Part shown: positions 1-9,815 of the stretch, in pieces | How the letters are laid out: each line of letters opens with the position of its first letter | Position numbering within the stretch: the first letter of the stretch is position 1 | Assembly: GCA_937930695.1 (NCBI GenBank) | Contig: CALHCB010000083.1 | Location: forward strand, 1 to 64,000 | DNA: 64,000 nucleotides | DNA from: an uncultured Acidimicrobiales bacterium | GTDB lineage: Bacteria > Actinomycetota > Acidimicrobiia > Acidimicrobiales > SZUA-35 | Direction of reading: 5' to 3' | The notes under the pieces: generated by a model | Database searches by the model: none | The model's input: only the letters and a program-made list of their open reading frames with translations | What the model was told of the DNA's origin: nothing | Made by a program: the position numbers and the translations under genes

Positions 1-2562
1 GAAGGCACCGGATTGGCCGAAGACGGGCAGTACGAGAACAACGCAAACGTGAGCGGGAGTCCGTCACTTCCGGACCCTGACACCTGCGGCTGCGACCTCG
101 ACGACCCCACCACCTGGCCAGAAGACCCCACCCTCTTCGACGATCCGGTCGACGAGAACGGCGACCCGCTGCCACCCGTCACCGACGACGACCCCAGCCA
201 CTACTTCGGATTCTCCGGAGGCATCGACATCGAGAAATGGACCAACGGCGTCCAAGCCGACGCAGAACCAGGACCGGTCCTCAACGTTGGCGACACCGTG
301 ACCTGGACCTACGAAGTCACCAACACCTCGACCGCTGCGCTCGCGGACGTTTCGGTGACCGACTCCGAAGGCGTCACGGTGAGCTGCGACTCCGACAACG
401 ACGGTGCGTTTGACGACGGCAGCACCATCCCGCTGCTTCTTCCCGACGCATCCGTCACCTGCGAAGGCACCGGAACGGTCGAACCAGGCCAGTATCAGAA
501 TGATGGCGACACCTCGGGAAGCCCGGTCCTTCCGGATCCGGCAACCTGTGGCTGTGACCTCAATGACCCCACCACCTGGCCAGAAGACCCGACTCTCTTC
601 GAGCCGGCGGTTGACGAGAACGGCGATCCTCTCGCTGAGGTGACGGACACCGATCCAAGCCACTATTTCGGCGACGACGGCCAGATCGACATCGAGAAGT
701 TCACCAACGGCGTCCAGGCCGACAATCCTCCAGGCCCCGGCATCACCGTGGGCGAGACCGTTACCTGGACCTATGAAGTCACCAATAGCACCACATTGGC
801 CATCATCGATGCGACAGTCACTGATGACCAAGGTGTCACGGTCGACTGTGACATTGACGGCGACGGTATCTTCGACGGAACCAACATCATTCCGTTGCTG
901 ATTCCTGCCGGGTCAGTGACCTGCCAGGGCGAAGGCATCGCTGTTGGCGGCCCCTATGCCAACGTTGGTGAGGTCACCGGCACACCGGTCCTCCCCGATC
1001 CGGACACCTGCGGCTGCAATCTCGACGACCCCGGCACCTGGCCAGAAGACCCGACTCTTTACACCGACCCGATCGACGAGAACGGTGACCCACTGCCGCC
1101 ACTCACCGACGACGACCCCAGCCACTATTTCGGCGAGGACCCAGGGCTCGAGATCGAGAAGGCAACCAACTCTGTCGATGCTGATGTTGCGCCCGGTCCC
1201 GGGATCGCCGTTGGCGACGATGTGACGTGGACCTACGTCATCTCGAATACCGGATTCGCAGCCATCCGACCGGCGACGGTCACCGACTCTCAGGGTGTCG
1301 TTGTCGACTGCGACATCGACGGAGACGGCACCGTCGACGGAACGAACATCATTCCGTTGCTGATTCCGGGCCAGGAAGTCACCTGCCAGGGAACCGGCGC
1401 GGCGACGAGCGGCCAGTACCAGAACCAGGGAATCGTGTCCGGACCTCCGAGTGTTCCGGACCCCGCAACGTGCGAATGTGACCTCAATGACCCCACCACC
1501 TGGCCAGAAGACCCCGAGGGCTATGAGCCGCTGATCGATCCGACCACCGGAGAAATCGTCCCCGACCTCTTTGCCGAGGATCCGTCCCACTACTTCGGTA
1601 CCGATGGCAGCATCGAACTGGAGAAGGCCACCAATGGCGAGGATGCCGATGCACCAAGCGGTCCAGAAATCGCTGCCGGTGCCCCCGTCACGTGGACCTA
1701 TGTCGTCACCAACAACACGTCGGCACCCGTGCTCGACGCGACGGTTGGCGATGACCAAGGTGTTGCAATCGACTGTGGCGATGGAACCAACGTGATTGCG
1801 GTACTCCTCCCGGGGCAGTCTGCAACCTGCGAGGCGAGCGGAACGGCCACGTCCGGTCCCTACCGCAACATCGGTGATGTCACCGCTACGCCAGCGGGCC
1901 CCAATCCCGAGACTTGCGGTTGCGATCCGACGGATCCATCCACCTGGCCGCAAGACCCAACCGCTTACGATCCGCTTCTGGATCCAGCGACTGGTGAGCC
2001 TGTCAACCCCGTGACCGACGATGATCCATCCCACTACTACGGAATGCTCGTCGACCTCACGCTCGAGAAGAAGCTGATCAGTGCAACCCCAACGAGGGCA
2101 ACCTTCGAATTCATCACGACGAGCAACGGGCCCGATATCGCCCGTGGCCCGATCGAGATTGTCGATGAGTTGCCGGTTGGTCTCAGCCTCGCCTCGTTCA
2201 GCGGCGCAGGTTGGTTCTGCTCGGCTCTGGGACAGACCGTGACCTGTTCACACCCCGCCGACTTGGCACCGACGCTGTCGACTCCTCCTTTGACCATCGA
2301 GACGAATATCACGGCTCCGGCCGGAACGAGTCTTGTGAACAATGCGTCGACTCGCTCAGAAACGCTCGGGAATGCGTCAGCGGAAACCGATCCGACCAAC
2401 AACGATTCGACGGCCGAACTCGTCGTACCGACAACACCGAGTCCGTTGGCCTTCACCGGCTCGGAATCCAAGCGCACGACCTACGCGGCGCTTCTGATGA
2501 TCCTGCTTGGCGGCATGCTGTTGTTCGCCTCTCGTTCGAAAAAGGAAGAAGAGCTCTCATGA
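1..2562 (+). CDS. Repeat surface protein (DUF7507/DUF11-like modules) with C-terminal LAFTG sorting signal; 5' end outside window
   Basis: Frame is open from base 1 (EGTGLAEDGQ...). Repeated module DIEK.TNG..AD..PGP...G..VTWTYEVTN...CGCDL.DPTTWPEDP...DPSHYFG. C-terminus LAFTGS + TM + SRSKKEEE. Confidence 0.85.
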   Translation, partial: EGTGLAEDGQYENNANVSGSPSLPDPDTCGCDLDDPTTWPEDPTLFDDPVDENGDPLPPVTDDDPSHYFGFSGGIDIEKWTNGVQADAEPGPVLNVGDTVTWTYEVTNTSTAALADVSVTDSEGVTVSCDSDNDGAFDDGSTIPLLLPDASVTCEGTGTVEPGQYQNDGDTSGSPVLPDPATCGCDLNDPTTWPEDPTLFEPAVDENGDPLAEVTDTDPSHYFGDDGQIDIEKFTNGVQADNPPGPGITVGETVTWTYEVTNSTTLAIIDATVTDDQGVTVDCDIDGDGIFDGTNIIPLLIPAGSVTCQGEGIAVGGPYANVGEVTGTPVLPDPDTCGCNLDDPGTWPEDPTLYTDPIDENGDPLPPLTDDDPSHYFGEDPGLEIEKATNSVDADVAPGPGIAVGDDVTWTYVISNTGFAAIRPATVTDSQGVVVDCDIDGDGTVDGTNIIPLLIPGQEVTCQGTGAATSGQYQNQGIVSGPPSVPDPATCECDLNDPTTWPEDPEGYEPLIDPTTGEIVPDLFAEDPSHYFGTDGSIELEKATNGEDADAPSGPEIAAGAPVTWTYVVTNNTSAPVLDATVGDDQGVAIDCGDGTNVIAVLLPGQSATCEASGTATSGPYRNIGDVTATPAGPNPETCGCDPTDPSTWPQDPTAYDPLLDPATGEPVNPVTDDDPSHYYGMLVDLTLEKKLISATPTRATFEFITTSNGPDIARGPIEIVDELPVGLSLASFSGAGWFCSALGQTVTCSHPADLAPTLSTPPLTIETNITAPAGTSLVNNASTRSETLGNASAETDPTNNDSTAELVVPTTPSPLAFTGSESKRTTYAALLMILLGGMLLFASRSKKEEELS
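103..2040 (+). repeat. Intragenic repeat, 462-bp (154-aa) period
   Basis: The string gacccca/g..cacctggccagaagaccc recurs at 103, 565, 1027 and 1489 (exactly 462 bp apart), then a diverged copy at 1933 (444 bp). Confidence 0.85.
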
Positions 2563-2957
2563 CCCGCCGAAATCGGATGCTCCCCGTCGTTGCGCTGACC
2601 CTCGCCATGCTCGGAGCCGGCTGTACGTCGGGCGACGACGAAGCAGAATCAGCCAACCCAGCCGTTGAGGAGTCAGCCAACGAGAACTCACCGACGGATG
2701 CTCCTTCGGAGCTTGCGACTACCGACGGATCCACCGAAAGTGGGGCAAGCAGCGATGGGGTTCCCGCTCCGGCAGACCTCGACGGCATCGAACAGCTTTG
2801 GCTCGACAACGGAACAGACCCCGAGCTCGCCAGTTGTTACCGAGGTGTGTTGGAAGATGCAGGCATCAGCGAAGTTGCAGACCTCAACGAGCTCGCACAG
2901 GTCATGAGCGACCTTGACGATCCGGCGCAGCAAGCCATCGCCGATTGCCTGGGTTGA
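2559..2957 (+). CDS. Small putative lipoprotein
   Basis: ATGA overlap with upstream gene; signal peptide plus lipobox-like LGAGCTSGDD. Confidence 0.7.
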   Translation: MTRRNRMLPVVALTLAMLGAGCTSGDDEAESANPAVEESANENSPTDAPSELATTDGSTESGASSDGVPAPADLDGIEQLWLDNGTDPELASCYRGVLEDAGISEVADLNELAQVMSDLDDPAQQAIADCLG

Positions 2958-2972
2958 GCTGCCTGGGTTGAG

Positions 2973-4202
2973 CTAGCTCGTCGACATCGTGAGCGAGCGA
3001 AGCCCTCGGATCACGAAGGTTGGGTGGTAGCTCGGCTCGTCGACGAGCTGCAGATTCGGGAAGCGATCGGCAAACCCGGACAGCGACCGGTTGAGTTCTT
3101 GGCGGGCCAGCGGTGCCCCGATACAGAAATGGATGCCGCCACCAAAACCGATGTGCGCCGGATCGTCCCGCCCGACGTCGAACACCTCCGGAGCATCAAA
3201 CCGCCGAGGATCTCGCTGCGCGGATCCGAACAACATCGCAATCTCATCCCCGACGTTGAGAGGTTGGCCACCGATCTCGATCCCCGGCTCGAGCACCCAA
3301 CGTTCGAACATCTGAAGCGGCGAGTCATAGCGCAGCAGCTCCTCGATCGCTGAGGAGACCGTGACGTCACCAGACGTGACTCGCTCCCATTGGGAGCGAT
3401 GGTGCATGAGGGCCCGAAAGCCATTGCCGAGCGTGTTGACCGTCGCCTCGTGCCCCGCCTCGACCAACACCATCGTCGTCGAAATGATCTCGTCCTCGGT
3501 GAGTGACTCACCCTCATCCTCGACCCGAGCAAGCTCGGAGACGAGAAGACCATCTGGCTCCCGACGTTTCCGAGCGATCAAGTCACGGGTGTAGGCGATG
3601 TACTCACCTGCAGCGCGATCAGCGGCGATCTTGGTTTCTTCTGACGCCGTCAACTCGTACATCTTCACAATGGCGTGAGACCAGTCGAGCAACAGCTGGG
3701 TGTCGGACGTGGGAACCCCGAGCATCGAGCAGATCACGGCCACGGAATAGGGCTGGGCGTAGTCCGACAACAGATCGAAGGTGCCGAGTTCCTCACATCG
3801 ATCGAGAAGTTCGTTGGAGAAACCCTCGATCGGCTCGGCGAGTTTGGCAACCGCCCGAGGTGTGAACACTTTGGCAATCAACCGACGGATTCGTGTGTGG
3901 TCCGGAGGCTCAAGACTCAGAAGCGACCACTGCTCGTGCTCGTTGAACCGAGTCCACCGAACATCCGGTGCGGTGCGTCCGAGTTCCTCATGACTGAACA
4001 TGTGGGTGTAGCTGCGTCCGAACTTTCGATTCTTCAGCGCGGCCGAGACATCGTCGAATCGGGTGACCATCCACTGATTGGTCGACTCGTTCCAGAAGAT
4101 GGGCGTTGCCTCCCGGAGCTCGGCCAGCACCGGATACGGATCGGCGATGAACGCAGCGTCGCCCGGGGCGAACTGTTCGAGAATGTCATCGAGAGCGCTC
4201 AT
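2973..4202 (-). CDS. Cytochrome P450
   Basis: FGGGIHFCIGAPLARQE heme motif, EELLR (ExxR), AGHEAT I-helix. Start taken at MSALDDILEQF. Confidence 0.93.
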   Translation of the reverse strand: MSALDDILEQFAPGDAAFIADPYPVLAELREATPIFWNESTNQWMVTRFDDVSAALKNRKFGRSYTHMFSHEELGRTAPDVRWTRFNEHEQWSLLSLEPPDHTRIRRLIAKVFTPRAVAKLAEPIEGFSNELLDRCEELGTFDLLSDYAQPYSVAVICSMLGVPTSDTQLLLDWSHAIVKMYELTASEETKIAADRAAGEYIAYTRDLIARKRREPDGLLVSELARVEDEGESLTEDEIISTTMVLVEAGHEATVNTLGNGFRALMHHRSQWERVTSGDVTVSSAIEELLRYDSPLQMFERWVLEPGIEIGGQPLNVGDEIAMLFGSAQRDPRRFDAPEVFDVGRDDPAHIGFGGGIHFCIGAPLARQELNRSLSGFADRFPNLQLVDEPSYHPTFVIRGLRSLTMSTS

Positions 4203-4259
4203 CGGCCGAAGCCTATGTGCGAGCACGACAACGACCCGCAACGCCGCGAAGATGTCAGA

Positions 4260-5402
4260 ATGATCGAGGGCACCCATCCGGCAGTGAGCATGGTGAGCGA
4301 CCGTGCCGCCAACCATCGCGAGGCGGCTCGCTTTCGTTTGGCAACGGCACTCGACACCGACAACGTGGAGCTGACGGACGTTCAGTTGACCGAAGGTGTT
4401 GCCCGGAACTCCCGCCTGACCCTGAACTTTCATCCTGACCGGCGAACCAAACACGGCCGAACGGTGGCCGAGGGACTCCTTGAGAACGGCTTTTACCTAC
4501 CGCAGAGCCACACGGGCGTATCGAACGGTCAGCGATATCCGATTGGCGCGGGCGGCCGAGCTCGCTGGGAGACCTCGATGTTTGGCAACACCTACGACGA
4601 AGAGCTTCTCAGTCGTCCGCTCTATGGGGCCTTGGATCTGACGTGGGACCCGCACGGAGGCTCACCCCGCTTCGGCTCGAGCTATCTCGTTCTCGAACAG
4701 CACTGCATGGCCCGGGCGACATTCTGCGTGGGCGATAGCCACAACAACCCCGCCGACCGAGGAACCATCGACAACTTCACATCGATTCTTGCCGGACTCT
4801 TCGAGCAAACTGCTCGACCCAACGGGGCACTCGACCGTGCGATTGGGGCGGACCAACTTCAACAAATGCTCAGGGGAGAGGTTCGGGCTGCGGAACCGGC
4901 TCGCCAACTCGATGGCTACGTCGAAGCGCAGTTCCACGGTGAGCTCTCGCTGCATCGTGATGTGCGAGCCATCGTGCTCGATCCCAGCTATCGGTCGACA
5001 GAAATCGAGACGGTGATGACCCGAGCAGCAAGTGAGTTCGACGCTGAGCTTCGCTGGCACGGCGGCTCGGAGTTGAGGGCCGAAGCAACTCCTGAGGACT
5101 TCAGAGGCCCGGATATGCCCGCCCTAGCGAGCGAAGTTGCCGATGCTGATGGTCTTGTCGACGCAGCCGCAATCGGTCGACGCCTCATCGCCGAGCCGGG
5201 GCTGTGCCCGTCAACCGAAACCGGACCGCTGCAGTCCCCACATTTCGGCGAACCGGCCTGGCGACGCCAACAGGTCTTCTTTGGGCCCTTGCTCGACGAC
5301 ACGACCGTTCTCGATGACGAGAATCCGATCAACGTCATTGAGCGTTGCCAAACGATGAGCGATCACAATCGCGGCTCGCCCTTCCCAGAGCTCGAGCAGT
5401 GA
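4260..5402 (+). CDS. DUF3626-like protein; 3' end antisense to ABC transporter gene
   Basis: LTLNFHPDR...GLLENGFYLPQSHTGVSNG...GGRARWETSMFGNTY...RPLYGALDL...PRFGSSYLVL resembles DUF3626. Start uncertain (4215, 4260 or 4290). Confidence 0.65.
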   Translation: MIEGTHPAVSMVSDRAANHREAARFRLATALDTDNVELTDVQLTEGVARNSRLTLNFHPDRRTKHGRTVAEGLLENGFYLPQSHTGVSNGQRYPIGAGGRARWETSMFGNTYDEELLSRPLYGALDLTWDPHGGSPRFGSSYLVLEQHCMARATFCVGDSHNNPADRGTIDNFTSILAGLFEQTARPNGALDRAIGADQLQQMLRGEVRAAEPARQLDGYVEAQFHGELSLHRDVRAIVLDPSYRSTEIETVMTRAASEFDAELRWHGGSELRAEATPEDFRGPDMPALASEVADADGLVDAAAIGRRLIAEPGLCPSTETGPLQSPHFGEPAWRRQQVFFGPLLDDTTVLDDENPINVIERCQTMSDHNRGSPFPELEQ

Positions 5403-7022
5403 CTCCTGAATCCGAGCCTCGGTCTCAGAATCGAGGGCAGACGTCGCCTCGTCGAGAATCACCACGTCCGCTTCCTTCAGGAAGGCTCGCGCGATAGCGA
5501 TCCGCTGCCGCTGGCCGAGGCTGAGCTTGATGCCGCGTTCGCCGACCATGGTCTGGAAGCCATCGGGAAGCGACTCGATGAAGTCACCGATGTTCGCCTT
5601 CTGTGCAGCCAACCGAATCCGAGCGGGATCCGCTTCACCCGGTTCGGCATACCCGATGTTGTATTCGACCGTCTCCTGAAACAGCGACGTGTCTTGGGGA
5701 ACATACGACTGAAGTTGAGCGAGTTCAGTGGGGCCAACGGGTCGACCATCGACGAGGACTTCACCGCTCGTTGGCCGGTAGAAGCCCAGCAATATCTTGA
5801 TCAGCGTTGACTTGCCTTCGCCGCTGCGCCCGACAATTCCGAGACGTTCGCCCCGCTTCACTACAAAGCTCACGTCGTCCAGCACGAGACGGTCCGGTTC
5901 ATCGGGGTACGCGAAGCGGAGGTTTCGCACCTCGAGGCTCTCGGTCATTCGACCCGGTCTTGACTCTTCGGAGTGTGCAACGTGACGATCGAGAGCGATC
6001 GGACCGAACGCAGGCTTCGACGGCGGCTCGGCAATGATGTTCCGGCCAGGGAACAGGTACGTGTACGCCTCTCGGAATCGGGCCGACTTGTCGATCCATT
6101 CGCCCAAGTTGTGCACGACGTTCCAATATTGGGCAGTGAAGTCAATCAGCACCGTGATCGAGACGACCATCGCGGTGAATGAAATCGCTCCTCGATCGAA
6201 CTGCCACCAGCTGAACCCCATCACGGCAGCCCACAGGATCCCACGAATCAACATCGAAGAGACCGCCCAATAGGAGGACAGCGCATATCCGAATCGAATG
6301 TCGTCGCGGATCAGGCCATCAAGCTGGCGATCGTTGCGATCCACCTCCTTGCGTTGTGCTCGGAAGGAGAAGACATTGACGAAGTTCGAATACGAGTCGA
6401 ACACCCGGCCGGTGTTCGTTGCGGTTTCGCTCGTGAGATGTCGTTGACGAGCGTTGACCGGTCCGGCAACCAAGGCGAGCAACACAGCGGAGCCAACGAG
6501 AAAAACCGCATAGACCGCTGCGTTACCCGCTGCTGTCTGCCAGAGAAGGACGACGTAGACCGGGATGGAAGCCAGCACCGGCAGAAACCCGTAGTGCGCT
6601 GCGTCCCACAGCACTTGGGTGTGGTTTCGCAGATCGTTGACATAGCTGGCCACCTTCCCGGAAGGACGATTGACGAAGTGTTCGTAATCCTCTGACCACA
6701 CCGTGTTGAACGCGGCACGCTTGAACTCGTAGGTGAGCGGATTGATCTTGAGAGCGACGTAGAAGTCACACGTCGTCCAGAGCAAGAAGTGGACAAAGCC
6801 CGTGGCAAAGAGCAGCCCGAGATATACGCCCACGCGGTCTGGTTCATCGATTGACGTCGCCAGTTGAGCGAGAAAATACGGGTGCAGCGCTGGAAGAGCT
6901 GAAGCGAGGGTCCGAAGGATCGTCGCGATAGCCATCTGACCGCGATGCATCCCGATAAGCGAACGCAGTGCAGCAAACGACTGGTCGTCCCCGCCTGCGG
7001 AGCGACGTGCCACACCAGCCAT
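5211..7022 (-). CDS. ABC transporter, fused permease/ATP-binding
   Basis: GIVGRSGEGKST Walker A, LSLGQRQRIAIARA signature, VVILDEATSALD Walker B; N-terminal TM region. Confidence 0.95.
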   Translation of the reverse strand: MAGVARRSAGGDDQSFAALRSLIGMHRGQMAIATILRTLASALPALHPYFLAQLATSIDEPDRVGVYLGLLFATGFVHFLLWTTCDFYVALKINPLTYEFKRAAFNTVWSEDYEHFVNRPSGKVASYVNDLRNHTQVLWDAAHYGFLPVLASIPVYVVLLWQTAAGNAAVYAVFLVGSAVLLALVAGPVNARQRHLTSETATNTGRVFDSYSNFVNVFSFRAQRKEVDRNDRQLDGLIRDDIRFGYALSSYWAVSSMLIRGILWAAVMGFSWWQFDRGAISFTAMVVSITVLIDFTAQYWNVVHNLGEWIDKSARFREAYTYLFPGRNIIAEPPSKPAFGPIALDRHVAHSEESRPGRMTESLEVRNLRFAYPDEPDRLVLDDVSFVVKRGERLGIVGRSGEGKSTLIKILLGFYRPTSGEVLVDGRPVGPTELAQLQSYVPQDTSLFQETVEYNIGYAEPGEADPARIRLAAQKANIGDFIESLPDGFQTMVGERGIKLSLGQRQRIAIARAFLKEADVVILDEATSALDSETEARIQESLLELWEGRAAIVIAHRLATLNDVDRILVIENGRVVEQGPKEDLLASPGRFAEMWGLQRSGFG

Positions 7023-7096
7023 ACGCTCAACCTAGTGGCCAGCGGCTCAGCAGTCGGCCGATTTCGCGGCCAGGAGTGTTGTGACCAGGAGCCGGG

Positions 7097-8026
7097 CTAG
7101 ATGCCCTTGCCCAGTTTGTGAGCCGCCTTGAGAACCTGGCCGGCTGGAAGACCAGCAGCGACGAGCAGGGCTACGGGCCAACGCTTCTCGGTCGGCTTCA
7201 ACTTGATGATCTCGGTCACGGTCTTGAGCGCACGCCGGCGATCTTTCATGGCCGCTTGAGCCACCGCTTGTTGACCACGAATCCGGGCGAGGCCCTCAGG
7301 GTGGTCGTGGAATTCTGGATACTTATTGACCAAGAATTCGAGTGCGGTATCGATGACCTTCCACTTCTCGAAGAAGAAGGAAGCACCATGCCAATGCACC
7401 CGAATGAGCGGCTTGGGCGCTACGGCGAACGGCGACAGCCTGGCTGCTCGGAGCAGCCAGTCGTAGTCCTCCGCGTACCCACCAGGAATGGTTTCGTCGA
7501 CATCACCGAGTTCGGCAATCAGCTCAGCCGAGGCGAGCGTGGCAGAAGGGTGTACATCGGTCATGCGATCGTTGAGAAAGCCGGAGAAGGTCAGCTTCGA
7601 TGGATCAGGGATCCGCTCGATGTCGTCACCCTCGTAGTGGATGAAGATGCCGGTGGTGGCAACGCGAGCTCCGGGAGTGGCCTTCAGCGCCTCGAACTGG
7701 CCAGCGAGTTTCCCCGGCAACCATTCGTCATCGTCGTCACAGAATGCGATCCACGGGTGCGTCGCTTTGGCCACACCGGTGTTGCGTGCCCCAGCGAGGC
7801 CCTTGCTGTGATCATTGGTGATCACGACGATTCTTCGCTCGAAGCCATCGACGACCTCTTCGAGTTCCAGACTCCGGTCAGGCGCGTCGTTGTCGAACAC
7901 GATCACGATTTCGATATCAGCGCCATGGTTTTGGCTCAGGACTCCGTCGATCGCTCGACGAAGAAGCTCTGGTCGGTCCAGTGTCGCGATGACGGTGGAG
8001 ACAGCGTTGTCAGGATTCCCGGCCAT
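7097..8026 (-). CDS. Glycosyltransferase family 2
   Basis: VSTVIATLDRPELLRRAIDGVLSQ...GLAGARNTGVAKATHPWIAFCDDDDEW. Confidence 0.92.
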   Translation of the reverse strand: MAGNPDNAVSTVIATLDRPELLRRAIDGVLSQNHGADIEIVIVFDNDAPDRSLELEEVVDGFERRIVVITNDHSKGLAGARNTGVAKATHPWIAFCDDDDEWLPGKLAGQFEALKATPGARVATTGIFIHYEGDDIERIPDPSKLTFSGFLNDRMTDVHPSATLASAELIAELGDVDETIPGGYAEDYDWLLRAARLSPFAVAPKPLIRVHWHGASFFFEKWKVIDTALEFLVNKYPEFHDHPEGLARIRGQQAVAQAAMKDRRRALKTVTEIIKLKPTEKRWPVALLVAAGLPAGQVLKAAHKLGKGI

Positions 8027-8027
8027 A

Positions 8028-8618
8028 TCAGTTCTTGAATCCGTCGTGGACCGTCAATGATGGCGAGGCGACACGTTCAATCGGCGTCTCGATGCCCAAG
8101 ATTTCATCGACCACTCGACCGAACGTCGCAACGCCAATGGGCACGCTCTTTTGTTCGATCGGAAGATTCATCGACGCCGGATTCTTGAGTGCTGCATCGA
8201 TGGCCGCAAAGAATTCGGTCTCGGTCCAGACGACGACAGCCATTTTCTGCTCGTCAAGGTGCCGGGCAAACCGCATCTGGTGACCATCAACGTGCTCAGA
8301 CAGTTCTGGATTGCGGGGGACCACAATCGGTTTGCGTCCGGCCGCTCTGGCATCCATCACGGTTGAGGGACCACCGTGGCAGATCACCACAGATGACTGG
8401 GAGAACAAGCGCCGAAGCTCGTCGTGAGGAATGAGCTCATGGCTCTCGATGTCTCGCGGCTCACTCGAGGTGCCGCGCTGCACGACGAACTTCAGGTCAG
8501 GGTGCTGGGCGACGTAGTGCTCGACCCAGCGAACCATGCGATCAAATCGATGGTGATCTGTTCCAACCGACACGACAATCAGCCGTTCGGGAACAGAGTT
8601 ATACATAGCCGCGGTCAT
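8028..8618 (-). CDS. Alg13/PssE-like glycosyltransferase catalytic subunit
   Basis: VSVGTDHHRFDRMVRWVE...VICHGGPSTVMDARAAGRKPIVVPR. Confidence 0.85.
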   Translation of the reverse strand: MTAAMYNSVPERLIVVSVGTDHHRFDRMVRWVEHYVAQHPDLKFVVQRGTSSEPRDIESHELIPHDELRRLFSQSSVVICHGGPSTVMDARAAGRKPIVVPRNPELSEHVDGHQMRFARHLDEQKMAVVVWTETEFFAAIDAALKNPASMNLPIEQKSVPIGVATFGRVVDEILGIETPIERVASPSLTVHDGFKN

Positions 8619-9118
8619 CAGTACACCAGTCCTGTCAATTCGCTACCGGGGTACAGGTTTTGCTGCTCGGGCCACTGCACACAGAACTTGGAGGCCAAGG
8701 GGGCGCAAAGCTTGCCGGTGAGTGTCTTTGAGTCCACTCGGTCGTAGACCTCGAGGTACACCGTAGGAATCTTGTTCTTTTTCGCAATGACGAAGAACGG
8801 CACCGCCACACCTGCCCCGTTTGAAATCACTACATCCGGACGCCACGTATTGATGACGTTCTGCGCCAGCCGAAAGTTGCGGATTGTGTTGGGAATACTA
8901 CGCGTAGTGGGATAGTGGGCCGCAATGAGTTCTTCTCCCTCGAGCTTCGATCTCGCATCGGAGATGTCGAAGGTCACCCAGCGGCGCTCGTGGCTCACCC
9001 ACCAGGGGCGCAGCTGAAGAAGCTGACTGAGGTGCCCGCCGGCAGAGCACACGAAAAGAACCCGGCGTCTATCCGCCGCGTCGAAAATGGTGTCATGGGT
9101 GTTCGCCGCGTCACTCAT
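8618..9118 (-). CDS. Alg14/PssD-like glycosyltransferase subunit
   Basis: VLFVCSAGGHLSQLLQLRPWW...RPDVVISNGAGVAVPFFVIAK; overlaps the Alg13-like ORF. Confidence 0.85.
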   Translation of the reverse strand: MSDAANTHDTIFDAADRRRVLFVCSAGGHLSQLLQLRPWWVSHERRWVTFDISDARSKLEGEELIAAHYPTTRSIPNTIRNFRLAQNVINTWRPDVVISNGAGVAVPFFVIAKKNKIPTVYLEVYDRVDSKTLTGKLCAPLASKFCVQWPEQQNLYPGSELTGLVY

Positions 9119-9765
9119 GCCAGGCGCTCAAATCCGTCGTCTTCGCATTGCGCCAAGAGTGCATCAGCCGCGCCATCGACGTCGGAGCCCGCGTCGAGTG
9201 CATCGACCAGCCCCTGGCCCGCCGAGACATAGTCGTTCAATCCTGTGGAAATTGCCATAGTCGCACCATCCCGGAGGCGTTCAGACCCATCGTTGCCACC
9301 GAGTAGAGCGAGGTATCCGAGCTCAACGGTTGCACAGGCGAGGGCGGAATCTTGCTCCTGGAGGGGTTGTTCAGTATCGCCATTCACAGGAGTTTCGGTT
9401 GTTTCGGTTGCAGCTGCGGTGGTAGTCGCCCCGGCAGCAGTAGTTGTTGTTTCGCCATCCTCACCCGGTGGCACGATGGTTGCCAGAGTGGTTCCGGGTG
9501 CGACAGTCGTCGTCGGAGCATCGTCATCGGGTTCGTCAGGGAACCCGTCGGGATCGCCGTCGTCGTCGGCATCGGGCTCAGGAACCGTGATCGGTTCGTC
9601 ATAGGGCAGAAGTTCAACGGTTTCGGTGGTCGTACTCTCCAACACATCCGTCCCAACAACCCCATTTTCGGGAGTTGCTGAATCACTGCCGGTACAGGCC
9701 GATACGAAGAGCATCGCCCCCAATCCAACGCCGGTGATCCGGCCCATCATTCGTTCTGTCGCCAT
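9115..9765 (-). CDS. Putative lipoprotein with Thr/Asp-rich linker
   Basis: LFVSACTGSDS lipobox, low-complexity TTT/AAT linker; 4-bp overlap with 8618..9118. Confidence 0.6.
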   Translation of the reverse strand: MATERMMGRITGVGLGAMLFVSACTGSDSATPENGVVGTDVLESTTTETVELLPYDEPITVPEPDADDDGDPDGFPDEPDDDAPTTTVAPGTTLATIVPPGEDGETTTTAAGATTTAAATETTETPVNGDTEQPLQEQDSALACATVELGYLALLGGNDGSERLRDGATMAISTGLNDYVSAGQGLVDALDAGSDVDGAADALLAQCEDDGFERLA

Positions 9766-9815
9766 TATCAATAACAATCGACATTTTTCCCGAAACATTG
9801 AGCCTCGGAGGCACA

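Noticed and set aside
64-831. 255-aa minus ORF (and 913..2034 minus, 373 aa)
   Set aside because: Antisense shadows of the repeat protein; low-complexity products with no family, created by codon bias in the repeated sense gene.
3675-4259. N-terminal extension of the DUF3626 ORF in the track
   Set aside because: It is antisense to the P450 5' half; family-like residues begin only after about 4260.
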